The notes under the pieces were generated by a model. That model was not told where the DNA came from and made no database searches. It saw only the letters and a list, made by a program, of their open reading frames with translations. Shown in pieces: positions 47,701 through 62,700 of a DNA stretch of 64,000 nucleotides. The stretch comes from Tubulanus polymorphus. Lineage: Eukaryota > Nemertea > Palaeonemertea > Tubulaniformes > Tubulanidae. The stretch is taken from contig NC_134028.1 of NCBI RefSeq assembly GCF_964204645.1, positions 14,931,263 through 14,995,262 on the forward strand, read 5' to 3'. Position 1 is the first letter of the stretch. Each line of letters opens with the position of its first letter. The position numbers and the translations under genes were made by a program.

Positions 47701-50700
47701 CCATGGTTGTTCATCAACGCACGTTAAGGAGTCCTTCCAGTCTTCATACAGCATCTTGTCGCCATAATATTTCTGTAATGGCAAACGTTCTAAATCCCTC
47801 GTCATATCATAGTGTCGATGGGCGGGAATTGAAGACGACGATATCTCCGCTTCTTCTCGATTCATTGTTGCCTTTGCATTTGGGACCAATTAATGTTCTG
47901 ACTAATCCGTAATAAACTATAAACTAAATCGTTTTTTACAGAATCTGATTTTTGGTTTACCTTTGTCAGCGATATGATGTTGGCATTGAGCCATTTCATG
48001 TAAAATCGCGGTACATTTTTTTATGTGAGCATTTGTTTCATTGGTTCTCTGCTTAAATGACGTATAATCGATGCGATTGAAGACATGACGAACCTATGCG
48101 ATGACATGGTCAACTGAGTTCTGAATTCTACGAAAAGCTGTTTTTGGCGGGAAAATTCTTAGCTCTCGCGTATGAAATTGCAATGACCTGGATTGGGGGC
48201 GTTGTCTCTACGAGCAAATGGGATTGGCTGTTTTTGGGATATACGGGGAATTCCGGCGCTACTAAAATAATTATGGGAAAGCCATAGAATGGCGTATGTT
48301 TCATTGGACTAGGTGCCGTTAACGTGCGAATTTCAAATGCTCATTGCTGGTGAGGATGTAATTATTTCACACATCCGCCATAGGTATTGTTTCATTTTAA
48401 TCCCCGGTGATTGTTTTGATTGACATTGAAGTGTAGCGAACATTCAGTTACATGAGGCCTCCACATGCGCGTGGAGTGCGACACGACACACACACAAGCT
48501 CGTACAGTACACTACTAAAGGTGATGCTGTAACGCGTGCACGTTTGACATGAAAATAGGCTGAATAATTGAAGCAGAAGAGTTTCATGAGCGCTGTGTTT
48601 TCTGTTTGATAGAATTCGTAATAAATTGCAATTTCTTGTGACCTGAATATATTAAGCAGCAAACTACAAGTATAGGTCGAGGTCTGAATATTGTAGTCGT
48701 AAATTCCAGGATTTAAAACGATCTAATAGCCGATTTCTTCTGTACCGGTATTTTAACTTCCGCGGCCATTATTGGAAGAGGTTTCCAAGACCCAATATTC
48801 AGCCACCCTCTGATATGTGACATCATATGAATTTTAGGCCATCCCATATTAACGGTCTGTTTGCTGTAACCCGACCGACCCGACTTCAAAGGTACCGAGT
48901 GAAAACTTTTTTTCTGGGATTCATTGAAATAAATTTATTTTTGATAAAAACGGCCAACCGACCGACCCACTGCCGACGTATGAGCTACTTATGTTCGAAT
49001 TCAAGTGTACATCGTGTGAAAACATGTCATGACATTTATTTTAAGTTATATTCTAATTTAAGTTTTCCAGGAAACTGGCAGTGTTCGAATAAGCTGCCAT
49101 TCATTCTTAGTGACTATATTAAAGCTGGTAACGTAAAAGCACGCACATATTCAATGTACTGTTTCATTTTTAACACAGAGATGACGCTCTGGACTAACTT
49201 ATAATTTCATATTAATTCTCGAAATCTACGCTAGAACTTCCCGTGCACAACGTAGATGATTTTTGCGACATTGATTCCATGTAAAAAGGGTGATAAATTT
49301 TTCTTTTGCCCAAAAATTTTGCAAAAAAAGTTTCTACCTACCTACCGACTCATCCTGAAAAATTGAGTTGGTGTTACGGCAAACAGACGGGATGGGATGG
49401 CCTTATTTGAATATTTTTTTCTTATTGTGAAACATATTTTTTTGAAAATATAAAATAGTTTCCCTGCCGCGCCTGCCTGTACCCTACAAAATTTTGGACG
49501 TGGACTGTAACCAAATGTATATCTTTGGTCTTATTTGACTACAAAATAATTCTTTAAGAAAGATAAAATACAATATAAACTTGTGGAACTTTGAAGTCAC
49601 GAATTAAAAAGATTTTTCAAGCAATGCCTTTATGCCAAACAACCTCTAGCTTTCAAGGTAAACCACACTTTGCCCATAAGCAATTTATTTATTCTTCCAC
49701 CATCTTCTTTTTTCTCAACACATGTTTTTTACAAAGAAACCATATAGTGGCGCCCTCTATTTATATGCACCAATTAGTAATTAATTATTTCCACTAATTT
49801 CCACAAACCACATGTAAATGTAATTGATACGTTTAAAAAATTAATCCAGCCTGCCCGGTGAGGCGGCACCTGTTCCTTTTCCCAAACTGGAACTTCTGAT
49901 TATCTCGACGAAGTCTCAAGGTCCATGGACATCTTGTTAAAAGTTCACACTTACCAAAATCGAGTCCATTGTTGATAGATTCTTGTTTGATTTTCAAAGA
50001 AGAATTTTTGCATAGCGATAGGCCTACAGCGTGACACATTTATACTTCGCACAGTTTGGCTACCCACTGGACCATTGGTCCTTCATCTTATATAAAAAGG
50101 ATTAACATAAATTCAATTTTAGCTTAATTAAGTAATCACTAGCCTGTGATCATTTTTAATTAGCTATTTGTTGACTAATTTTTCTTAAATCATAAAGATT
50201 CGAACATCTACATATTAGTTTGCTCCATGGCATGTAGATAAAGCTATGTATGTGATGTGAATTTGGAGTAGTTACCCAAACTGCTGGTAGGTGACGCAAT
50301 GCAAATATGTGCTACCTCCATTAAGTGAACACCTCTCTATTAATTCCGGAACCCTAAGCATTCACTTTATAGAGGTTTCCTCATTGTTGAGCAGATCTTG
50401 CAGATTTTGGAATTATAAGAATTGAGTTGTCTGTGAATTAATTTCACACATGCTGAGGCGGGCTTGGTCATACCGCTGATAAGTTGTTGCGACATTCCAT
50501 CCCAAATATGGGAGGTTTGACATTCATACTGCACAATTAGACCATGAGAGTGATCCTTGTGAAATCAGCCAGCAACGAAAAGGTGATGCATGGAGTAACA
50601 AAAGTTAGTTTGATTTTTAGATAGAAGATCCAGAAGAGGTTCTGCATTGGAAATGTCGACAACTAGCTGCTGCAATAAAACAGTCTAAATGTTTGGTAGT

Positions 50701-53700
50701 TTATACAGGAGCTGGTATTAGTACAGCAGCTTCTATACCAGATTATAGGGGACCAAATGGTGTCTGGACACTTCTCCAACAAGGAAAACAAGTAAAGTAA
50801 GTCAGATCTGAAATACTTATTATTTTCTCAATTGCTAATTACTGCAATTGAATTGATAAGGTTCGTGTGGCAAAGGATATGTAGTGGTGGGTGACCTATT
50901 ACGATATCGTACCCCAGTTCTTAGTAATTGAATTGATTGTGATAGTGATAGTGAATGTGAATATTGAGTCTTGGAAACTAGTGAATCTACTTAGAGGACT
51001 TCTACATCAACATCTACCCGAGAAAAAATTACATTAAACTATCGGACTATTTACACGTAGAAAACGACGAAAAAAATATAAAAATGGACAAAATGATCTT
51101 CAACCTTGTAATATAGCAATTTCCCAAATTTCGATGTATTAAATTAGGCAGCCTGAAAAATTCACCCTAATCAGTCGCTTGCCGGTTCAGACTGGTTGGA
51201 AGATTGTTTAAATGAACCTGAACCGAATTTCCCAATTATGCACTTCGATTTAAACAAAAGATTCTGTAAACTCGACCGCCGATCACACAACTATATCTGT
51301 ACTTTGATTTCTGATTTCAAAATCAAACCCCCGGTTTTGCTCCCGGCAGGTGTGGTGGGTCTGTAAGGGGCACTCAATCAAAAATCAAAGGAAACTTACC
51401 AACCAAATAAATAACGGGGACAATCCCTATTTTGAGATAAAAAATCCTACATGGTAAAAATCCCCCCAGGTAAAAATCCCGAAAGACTGTACATGTATAG
51501 GCCTACAAGTCAATTTTTCCAGGGTCAAACCAGCTGAACCAGCCATCCATGGTTTCAATATGCCTAATTGACTGTTTGTAGACCTTCCTTTTATAAAACC
51601 GTGTTGACGTTTGAACAGGATACTAAATTCCCTTCATTTTCAAAAGCATGGTGCGGCTCTGTCAGTATACACGCGTTCGTGGTTGACACGGCATCCAGAC
51701 AAGAACAAAAATACGAACAAGGCTGTGCAGAAAACCTATATTGCTGTTTTGCAGCTATATTTTAAATTCCAACTGTACATGCAAATAATGGTCATATCCT
51801 GTTTTGATGTTAATCATGTCGATGCATGGATCCGACAATTAAAGGGGAGGAATTGTATGATGAACCAGTTCTATCATTCTACCATTGGTTCTGTCTTAGT
51901 GATTGTCTCGTCCTTGCACAATATCGTGTTACCTGTTACACCGGAAGGAGCTCTCTGTGTGTAATACTACCTGTTTCCTACAGCTCCAAAAACCCCTCAA
52001 ATTCCAAAGTCCATTTTTGAGGGTAAAAAATCCCTCAAATTCTGAGTTAAGGGCCATGGCAAATTCTGAAAATTGTCTCTCAGAAGAGTTTGTATCACAT
52101 TCCTAAAGATTCTTTCTATCTATAGGATGATCTACATAATTCGTTGTGTTGTATTGTGTTGTGTTCAATTTCTATCTATATAATTCATGAAGTATTCTTG
52201 ATTATTTTGTACACACTGGATTGATACAGCATTGTCTTATTTGTTCATAATCAGGATATAGGCCTTGTTGTCATTCCAAAATGTCCAGATTTTACAGAAT
52301 TGAACGGATTGGCTAGATTGTGCATATAGACCTAGCCAATTTCACCAGTCCACTGTGTTTCTTTGGAAAATCTGCTGATTGAGACCTAAGCTTGCTCAAT
52401 TACTTCTACTTTTATTTGTAGAACTCAAGATTTAAGTGATGCGGAACCAACATCTACTCACATGGCCTTAACCACATTGTACAATGTTAAACTGGTAAGG
52501 TTCACCTATACAGCAAACCTATTCTAAGTTAGGCCAGCCTTGCCACTCAATACAATATCCGCGATTCCAATTTTATAATAACTGAAAAGTGTCATATTTG
52601 ACATGTGCAGGGCTGCCAATGTCTCCGATTTTGGCGGAGTTTGCTACGGTAAAACCAGTACAACTCCGGTGCTACGGGAGTGGTGAAAATACTACGCTCG
52701 AGCGTCGGTCTCATTCCGGTACTCCGCTGAGGAGTCAATCGAATACGCCCATAATCAATTTCACTCCGGTGTTCCGTTAGAATGCCAATCGAATACGCTC
52801 AAATTTATTTCACTCCGGTGTTCCGTTAGAATGCCAATTGAATACGCTCAAATCAATTTTGTCATTGTTAAATCCTATCCACAGAACGGTAGTCTTTGGT
52901 TTGTGCGCATGCGCAGTTATCAATAAGCGATCATGAAATGTGATAGTCGGAGGTTGGATTTAGTGTTCACCTGTTAATGTGGCGGCATCGTTGTCTGATT
53001 TGGATTTTTCGGCAAATGAATCGAATTCCGATGATGATGAAAGCGAATCGGAAGAAGGTGAAGTAACTGCGAGGAAGAGAAAATCCAAACATGGGACTAG
53101 TAATGAACAACAGAATAAAAAAACCCGTGTCGCCAATCAAAAATTTAAAGCAGAATATACGTCCAAGTATCCGTGCATTGTTCCATCTCAAATATCAAAT
53201 AGTTATGCACTGTGTACTGTCTGTAACCTTGATTTTCTTGTTACACACGGTGGGTTGACAGATGTCAGGAAACGTTTCGGCTGCTGTCGTTTCGGCTGCT
53301 ACTGAGAATCAATGATTTGCTACTATCACTAGAATGTTTGATTTTGCCCTGCTACTGACTGAAATAAGAAAACTACAATCAAACTTGTATTGTGTTACTA
53401 CAAAAAAAATTGTGAAGTTGGCATGTCTGGATGTGATCAAAGGGTGCCTTAAAACATTGGAGTCCGATGGACAGTCAGACGACTGAGACCAAACAACAAT
53501 GTCACCATGTCTTACACTTGATTGCTCTAACATGAACTGAATTCCTTTTTTGGTTCGAAGAGTGAGAACCTAAGCTATCGTCAAGTTGCAGTCATGAAGT
53601 CACGTGACAGGATCGGAAGATTGAGTGATGCGCCTCAATGAAATAGGTCCACATCCGTAATTCACTTGTCTTAAGAATATTATAATTATCATGATAGATA

Positions 53701-56700
53701 TATTCCAATACTCTGAATAATATCATTTTCTAAAGTAATGGGTAATGAACGACGATTTAGCGGTTGGTTAAAACAAATCATTACATCTACTCGCGCATAA
53801 GTACACCATCAATGCTGAGCCGGTTAAAGCGCCAGTACCCGTACGTACAGCCATACACACGTTGATGCCGACACCAGCTTCCACTTCAAAAGTTAAGAAC
53901 AAAATATTAGAAATATTTGTGATCGGATTTACACCAAATAAACCTTTAACGTAAGGTATTTTGCATCGGATATTGTGCCGAAAATTCTAGATTGATACAC
54001 TACATAGTTTTTCAAGTAAGCGTATTTTTAGTGTAAACCAATTATGTTGATTAGCAGGCAAGCTCACGAATATCAATTTCTTTTCATAGGCACAGGCGGT
54101 CAAGCTTGCCGCAGATTTCTGTGGTTGGGGGTCCATTTTGATCACTCTTGAGATTGATGCAGATCAGTTGAGAAGATGATTGGGGGTGGGGTGGGATAAG
54201 GGTCTTGGGTAAAAGTTGAGAGTTTAGATTCTAGGACACTGAAAGAACAGACCTTATATACATATATATATATGTATATTCTATATTAAGCGATGGATAG
54301 GATGATGATAGATAGGGTCCTCTCTGGACTCTCGGCTATTTACTGACAAGTGCATTTAAGCATGAACATCTTGTGGTGATTTGGATATTATTGGAACCAT
54401 CCTTTTCATTGACTCAAGATATAGACAAGGAACTATGAATGTTCTAATTAATCATTATCATCATACTATTTCAGGTGAAGCATGTTGTCTCTCAGAATTG
54501 TGATGGCCTCCATTTGCGTAGTGGTTTACCCAGAAAAGCTCTCTCCGAAGTTCACGGAAATATGTATATTGAAGTGAGTGATTGGCTCATATAGGCATTA
54601 TGAAAGATTTCTAGAATTGTACGTAGATTTCAATCCGGCACTGTATTGTCCTGAATGGTCTTGTGTATTGCCCAATGACCTTGTTGTTTCGAAATCCCTT
54701 GTTTGGCCTGTCAGGACAATTGCCCCCCTCCAGACAATTGCCCCTGAATTAGATTTGTTATAATCTATTCAATATTTTTAATCTTTAAGTAACACTGACA
54801 CTAACTTCGAATAAATTCGACAAAGCAAACAATTGTCCTAGAATTGGTACTCGGAGTAATTCATTATAATTCATAATATTATGTAAATTGTAATACTTTT
54901 GAAATCTAAATAAATGTCAAGACATTTCATTCAGTTATCCAGGGTTCGTAGCGATCCTGGAAAGTGCTTAATAGTGCTTGAATCACAAAATGCATTTTCA
55001 AGGCCTTGAAAATGCTTGAATTTTCAAAATTTCAGTAAAAATAATTGGAAGTCCTTGAATTTTTAATGTTGTCCAAATTTTGTCAATCAGTTTGTTGTAT
55101 TGACTTCATACGCCCGCGCACTGCCAACCACGTGTGAGAGTGCTGTGACTCTGTACCGTCAGCGTGCTATAGACTCGTATACACTGCTGACTCGTGTATA
55201 TATACAGTACAAATGTATTAGGCATGTGGCTCACTGCTGACAATGCGTATACAAATCTATTAGTAGACACGTGGCGGCACTACCGCTATCGCGCGCCGCG
55301 TATATACAAATGCCCTTGTGATGAAATAAACAAACAAAATGCTTCAAAATAATTCTAAATAGATTATTGGTAGTAAATAATGACCTCAAATTAATATAAA
55401 GACCGTTCTTGATTTTGACGTTCTTTGGAGCATTAACTATCGAAAAGTGATTTTTTATGTCAGGGTATCCCGAGCTGATCATGATTAAGCGTTAAGCTGT
55501 TATCATTTAGACGTTTAAGCCGGTCATCGAAATTTGTTGGATTCAAAATTAGATAGGCCAGTATGGGAAAGTGCCATTTCTCTGACGCCTGGTTGGTGCA
55601 TGAATCATACAAAAGTTGGATTCAACGCAGACCAATTTCAACAGAAGCTAGGTGAAATCTCGCAAAATTCATGAGCTCATTTTAAAATCTGTGACCATGA
55701 GAAATTCGGCTGAAGACAAGTCACATGAGTTGGCCGATGTTATTTCAGCCATCGAAACTCAAAAGGAGCAAATTAATCGATTGTAAATAGGTCGATGAGC
55801 TGTAATTTAATTTTGTATAATTTTGTTATTTTTGCTTTCAATAGTATGGCTTTTTGATGGCGAGGTGTACCTGTAGTTCCGTTGAAAGGCCCACAGATTT
55901 CTTGTTTTAAAGTTATTAATTTCTGATACATGTAGTAAATCTTTCTTAAAATAAAGCTGAACGATTCCAAAGTTATCAAGTGCTCTGCTACGCGTGGATG
56001 TTTCTTTATGATGATTTGCGTTTGTACTTCTTTTAAATTTCTGCAATAAAGGAATTTTCATTGCAATAAATTTGCCTTAAATACTAGTGTTTATATGGTA
56101 TTTTTCAGAAAATAGTACTTGAATTTTGTTGAAATAGGTCCTTGAAAGTACTTGAATTAAGTTGGGCCTGGAGGCTATGAACCCTGTTATCCAATTTTTT
56201 ATTTTCTTATTAGAGATGTACTGAATGTCAAGCAGAATATATTCGTTTATTTGATGTCACTGAGAAAACTGGCATTCGAAGACATAAAACAGATCGTAAA
56301 TGCGTCAAATGTAAAGGGGCTTTAAAAGACACAATAATACATTTCGGTGAGAAAGCTCCTTTAGATGGAATTTATAACTGGCTTGCAGCCCGAAAGATGG
56401 TCGATAAAGCAGATATGATTTTATGCTTAGGATCAAGTTTGAAAGTGAGTTAGTCATTGTTTAAAGGGGCCAAGTGTAAAGTTTAGATTTTGCTTCTTAT
56501 TTCCAACCCTTACATACCCCATGTATGCAATTTTGAAGGCAAAGGTATATATAAATTGCAAACAGGATACATCATAAATGAAAATTGTTCAATTTACAAA
56601 AATTAATTGTCTATACAATTGGAGCAAATATGGCATGGGTTCCAGATGAAAGGCTTTTTCACTGCGCAACTCAGTATATACTCATACAAGTTATGTGTTG

Positions 56701-59700
56701 AAGTAATCCATGCTCCAATTCCAGGGAAGCAGAATTTTGAAAATGGACCTTGTTAGAATTTGCTGGAGGTTTACTTTTGTTATATCTGTTTTGAAAAGCC
56801 AAACTGCGAGCAAAACCTCCTTAATGGTTTGCTTAGCCGTAGAAATCACCAGGTGTTCACGTGAACCCACTGCATCATCCACTGTTTTACTTCCAGGTTT
56901 TATTTTAAGATCAAAAATTATATTTCATTATATAATAAGTTTAAAAATTACATTTTTGGTGCCTTTACATATTATATACTATGTATTTACATAGGCAGAA
57001 ATTTCCTATTGTTTACCCTCCCCATTGATGCCAATGTTCTCAATGAATGACTGCTATGACCAATTTCATTGCATACATGAATTTTTTCTCTAATCTTCCA
57101 TATTCAATAGGTTTTGAGAAAATATGCTTGTCTGTGGTCTATGCATCAACCATTGCACAAAAGGCCGAAACTTTACATTGTGAATTTGCAGTGGACGCCC
57201 AAAGATGAGCTTGCTATGCTTAAGATTAATGGTTAGTACAGGAAGATCATTTACGGATAAATTTCAATGCAGCTTTAACTTATTAACTTGTGTTTTAGGT
57301 AAATGCGATGAAGTATTGACACGAATCATGGATTATCTTGGATTTAATCTGCCACCATATAAAAGGTACCATTTCCTTTCCAGCTCTTGCTGTGACTGAA
57401 GATCGGCAGAGCTGATGGTTATGGGGGATAGCCGTCTTCGTCAGTGGTCATTTTTTACCCACTTCGAACTCAAGTGCTAGCGAGCTATTGCATTCGCATT
57501 TCGTCTATCTGTTCATTCATTGTCAATAAACGGAATCCAGCCATCATGTTGCTTCTAAATGGTATGCCATTTTTCCTTGGAATTCTTGTTGATTTCACTA
57601 TGAGAAGGGCTCTTAAATATATCAGGGATTCTTTGATCAGTCAAGCGTGACACAATTGGTTGCCGTCTTAAGTGCCATCAGTTCTTATTTGTAGATAGAA
57701 AAAACACATTATTATTCGAAAATGGAATTATTAAATTCGTGGAATCAGTTGTAAAGCTGAAAAAAGAAATACGATTATGATTGGGCCAGGATAAAGACAA
57801 AGCAATAAGTAACCTGGCAGACTAGGTTGAGGCAAATGTATGATTCATCTGTGGAACACTGACCGAGGCTACAATATTGTAACCTAGGTCGGTTGACTTG
57901 CACAGATTTTCCTGTTAACACTGACCGAGGCTACAATATTGTAACCTCGGTCGGTTCACTGCATTAATCCATTAATCCAAGATCAAGATCAGTCAGTTAA
58001 CTTGATCAGCTTTTGAAGTTATTGCGGGTCCGATATCAGTCGGTTGATCTGTAGTTTTGACTAACGTGGAATCCAAAAGTGTTTCCGTCAAACTTCTCCT
58101 ATCATTGATGAATTACATGAACAGTACATCGTACACATTCCTAATTAAGGGTTTAAAAGAAGTTTAAGTGCGAGCCTTATACATATATTATGAATTGCCA
58201 TGATTGATAAGAAAACGTTTTTAGAATCGGATGACAATTAATATAGAATTGGAGTCAGATGTGCATTGTTTTGGGGGTGTTCAAACTTCGCTGAATCACT
58301 GAATCGTTGATTATTATATTAATTTCGCTGATTTGAATTCATTTCCAAATACGCTGAATCCATGTACATTTTACATATTCTAAAGAAAATGTTTCATTGA
58401 TAAATTTCGTTATATATTTTCTATAAAAATTCATTTGGATTAGGGTAATGAATGTATTTTTGCGGAGAGTGGTAAGGCCTTTCGGCTTATGTCTGTGCTT
58501 AGATGTAGTCTTTCGGCTTTAATTCGCCCTGGGGACCCGAGTTTCAGATATGACAGAAAAATATACAAAAAATCGTGACGATTGTTAGTTGAGGCAACAA
58601 TTGAGATGAAATTGGATGTGATCACAAATAGCAAATAAACTGACACCTGCTTGTCCTAACCAGGCTGCTTAAGATACCACAATGTTAGAGCGCTGTTAAC
58701 CACATGAATCTTGCTCTGAAGGCCCTATTGTCGTCATATATGCGGTCACTTATATGATTTAATCATTTATCATAAATTGTTTATTTTACAATTATTTGAA
58801 AAAATTAGTGAAATGAAAACAATTATTGTTATTCACACAGCATTCAGCGTGTCAGCGATTCAGTGACTCAGCAAAGTTCAAAATTCTTGTTTTGGATGGA
58901 GATTGATACAGAAATCGAAAGGCGGAATCAAAGAAATATCTATCCCAGTTTTGAGCTCAAACGAAAGGCTGAATCCAAGAACGTGTCTCTCGCACTTTTG
59001 AGCCCAAACATCTATTTTACTTAGTAGCCACTTAGCAATTAACAATATCAGCTACTTTCCCAGTAGTTTACATTAAACATCAGTCACTCCGAAATAGTTT
59101 ACCTTTCAATTCAGTTGGTTTTCCAAAGTAGCTGTTAGAAAGAGTCTACTGCTGAAAAGTGACGGTTTTAAAACATCTGATGTGCTAGTGTGCTAGCATT
59201 TTGATAGTGCACACTGGCAGGTGACTGCAACCAACGGATTGTAAACAGCGACCTACCGATAGTAACTCCTACCACGATAGCTTTATGCTAGGTTCATACA
59301 CACGATTTTTCGTCGAGAAATCGAGCAACTCGCAGTCGAGCACAACTATTTTGAAGTGAGTCATGTGTGTGAACTCTCAAAACACATCGTTTCTAAACGT
59401 CAACTAGTGAAAAGTGACCATTTTGAGATGGCATGGTAATTTCCTGTTCAAAGTAGCCACATCTGTTAAAGATTTGCAGTGATACGTGACAGGTTCAAAG
59501 TTCCCAGCCCCCCCCCCCCCCTGTTAAAATATCCTCTAGGTAAATATCCCCCTTGCTAACAGCAAAATTTAATAAAATACTTCAATCTACTGATTTTGAA
59601 AAACTTAAATCGTTTCAACAATTTCAAATTTTCTGTGTTGTTTTTCCCAATATTCATCTTGAATAATCTGTGACTTTAACTAAGCTACGTACAAATAAGA

Positions 59701-62700
59701 TGACATAATTCTGTAACTTTTAGCAAGCAACATGCATAAAAAATGATATTATCAGACGTAGTTTTTAATCTGAAGAAATCTTGTTTAAAAGTATTAGTTA
59801 AATATTTATGTACCCTGTGTTAAAAGTATCAGGTGGAGAGGCCCATGTACTTTTTCACAAAAATAGCATTTGGACCTTTCAAGGAGATCGGTGTGCAGCA
59901 AAGATATACGCGTTACCTCCGCTATGAGATTTTCAGGCGGGTGGGGAATTCAGGTCACCCGGGTCTATAGTCATGAACACTGTACTATAACGTCCAGACA
60001 TCCATCTAAAAGAGTCCATGCTCGTAGGTACCAGGTACATAGTATCCAGGCAGCAGCCGAATAATTTGGGTCACCTGCAATGTAATATAACCATAGAAAT
60101 TAAGCACTGCTAACTAACAGCTGATAGAGTTCATCAGAGCATCCAAAATTTAAATCTCCAGAAATCTATCTACGGTTTTTTATGTAGTGGATGCCATGTG
60201 TCCCTCTAATCGCCTTCATCAACGCAAACATTTAACACATGTGACGATTTTAACTGCTAAATCTGCCAGCGATCACTCGATACCGTTACTTTTCATAGTT
60301 GATAACTTAAAAGTGAGATTGAAACAATCCTTCCCGTATAAAATGTAAAAAAAGGAACACCTAAAACGGTCACCTAAAACGCATTCATAGTCATATAGTC
60401 TTGGATAATTACATGCCACATAATCATTTTAGTTCAGGAATCGAAATGTTTGAAGCTCGGTTTAAAAATCCTCCGATATTTAACAAGTGTTTTAAAGAAC
60501 ACTGATATGTTTGATAACAGGGTCGAATGGCTTATTTTGAACATTTCATCCAATTCCAAATTGGCTACGTATTTCAGCCTAGGTTTCATGCTTTTTGAGA
60601 CAGGATGATTTGATATTGTTTTAACAATCAAGAGAAATCCCTCAAGAAAATCAAGACGCGGGGAATATATTAAGAGCAACGTTTCGCCTAAAAAATTGAA
60701 AAGCCAAATTGTATTTCTAATATAACACATGTGCATGATCAGGCCTCATGACAGATAGGCTACTACTCAACGGTGAAAGCCTTAAAATTCTGCTGACCTG
60801 CATTAATTTGTATTAAACAACAAACGTAAGTGACTTAAGCAAGGGTACAAAACGCGGACAGCGATTTTATTGTGTGAATCAATAATATACATAGTAAAGC
60901 ATATATAGCCTTGGTATTTTTCTGTGCAGAAAGTGTCTTTGATGTTTGAGCTAAATGATTGAATGCAATCTGAATAACTGAGCAATAATGTTTTAACGCT
61001 ACAGAGCTACCCCTCCCTCTCCGTAACTTTCAATCAATTTACGGTCCTAAAACCATTTTGTATCAATAGCTACATTAGAGTAGATGTTGATTTAATTTCC
61101 AATAACAGAAACAATTAGTAGTCGTTGTTTTCGGAAATCCAACTTGTCAGACTTGTGTCAGGTGTGTCAGAAAATATGTTACCCAAGCTTTGAGACTTAA
61201 ACTTAAGTGTTTGCCTTAGGTCGGGATTTTCAAACGCAAAAAGAACCCATTCATGGCTAAGAATTTAATTACCTTGGAACCGGGTTTTTTTTATGGCTCT
61301 GAAAATGGACTTATTAAAAACAAAGAATATATAAGGATTGTTGCAGTGTGTACATATATTTGTCAACGATCACCTGACATTCAAGACATGATTGTCACCA
61401 AATAACCATGACCTCAATTCTTGTTATATCTTTGTGTTCATTTGTAAAATCTTATGTTCATATTCAAGATAGCACGAATCAAGGACTTCGGTAAGAAACA
61501 GATTTTGAGAAATACTGATTCTGATATGTCATCTGTGAGGAAAAGGAGACATCAAGCTTAATTGCTGTTCTTGGTTCGACTCCGTTTTCATAGCCATTTT
61601 AAACATAGTAGTGCGCACCCGGTAAATCGAACAGTCAACTTACCGAGTCAACAGGTCATTTTTTCAAACTCAAAATAAAATGTTGGCTGCATTGCTCTTC
61701 CAGATCGATATTTGAATATTTATTCAAACAAAATCTTTGGTCGGGATATATTTAACATAAAACCAGACAAGAGAAAATTAGACACAATTGTGTACCGGGT
61801 ATATATGTTGATATTTCCTCTGTTCACAAGTTTACAACTGCTTAGTGGCTAGCAACTTTGGTGCTTTTTGCTAACATCTGTTTTTATAAATTATTTAAAT
61901 CGTTGTTGACTCCTGACCACCCAACTTGAGTACGTCCACTAACAACCGTCTTGTTTGGTTCTCGCGTGGAAACCCTGCATATTTTTTTAGTCTATATCTA
62001 CTTGTAAAACTAGACACGACATAATGATTGACAGTTCAGATAACACATGTGTTTTTTTGCTGCTAGCAGAAAATTAGTCCATTGTAAATAATTTCTTGAT
62101 TTATAAAGGAAACTTATTTAGTTAACATTCTAACCGTGTGATTCCCTAGTTTTCGGAATTCTGACATTTTAGGAATTGTGCGCATAAACGCTGCTTTTCA
62201 AATGAAATTTGGAATTTAAAGATAATTGCAGTTTTCTAATACGTGAATTTGAAACTGTGGTAGGTTATCGCTATAATTGCTATAACACAATTATCCTTCA
62301 CGATTAAAACTATGGAAACTAACTCCATCCTTTATATTTCAATTCATATTTTGACACAGAATAGCGAACAGTAGGACCTTCTCAAGACGAAATAAAAAAC
62401 AGATTCTCTCTGTCACCACATCATCAAAATACTGTTTATGGCAACATCCAATTGGCCAGTACTTCAAAGACTGTAAAAACAACCGACTGGGGTTGGGCCA
62501 GTGATCGCAAGCAAAGGTCATGCAGTAAATCGACCGAGGCTACAATATTGTAGCCTCGGTCAGTGCTAACAGTTGAATCACACGTTCTATGCAAACCCGC
62601 ACTGCTAGGTAACAATTTATCTATCATTCCCTTGACCGAAGCATAACCGTTTTTCTTTTTTCAGCTTTACAATTGATTCCATGAATTTAATAAAACCATT

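Larger units (their letters stand above)
43515..48020 (-). mobile_element. BEL/Pao LTR retrotransposon, decayed and interrupted
   Basis: Gag, protease and RT-RNase H-like regions follow each other on the minus strand from about 47890 to 44154. A ~70 bp direct repeat (CGATATGATGTTGGCATTGAGCCA, TGTAAAATCGCGGTACA) at 43515-43585 and 47949-48020 flanks the internal region and probably represents LTR remnants. TTGGTCCCAAAT on minus at about 47885 looks like a primer-binding site. Integrase is missing. Repeat R5 copy D, a MITE (43933-44153) and a hAT-like element (45118-46069) are inserted. Confidence 0.82.

Noticed and set aside
49833-50039. 68-codon ORF on - and possible first exon (ATGGACTCGATTTTG then GTAAGT)
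   Set aside because: Too short to support; no downstream exon with recognisable similarity.
51568-52106. Overlapping ORFs in SIRT7 intron 3
   Set aside because: Several frames overlap with similar length and none has a family motif; exon 3-exon 4 splicing skips them.
60434-60736. 100-codon ORF on - in the 5 kb inverted-repeat element
   Set aside because: No motif or similarity recognised; length expected by chance in this sequence.
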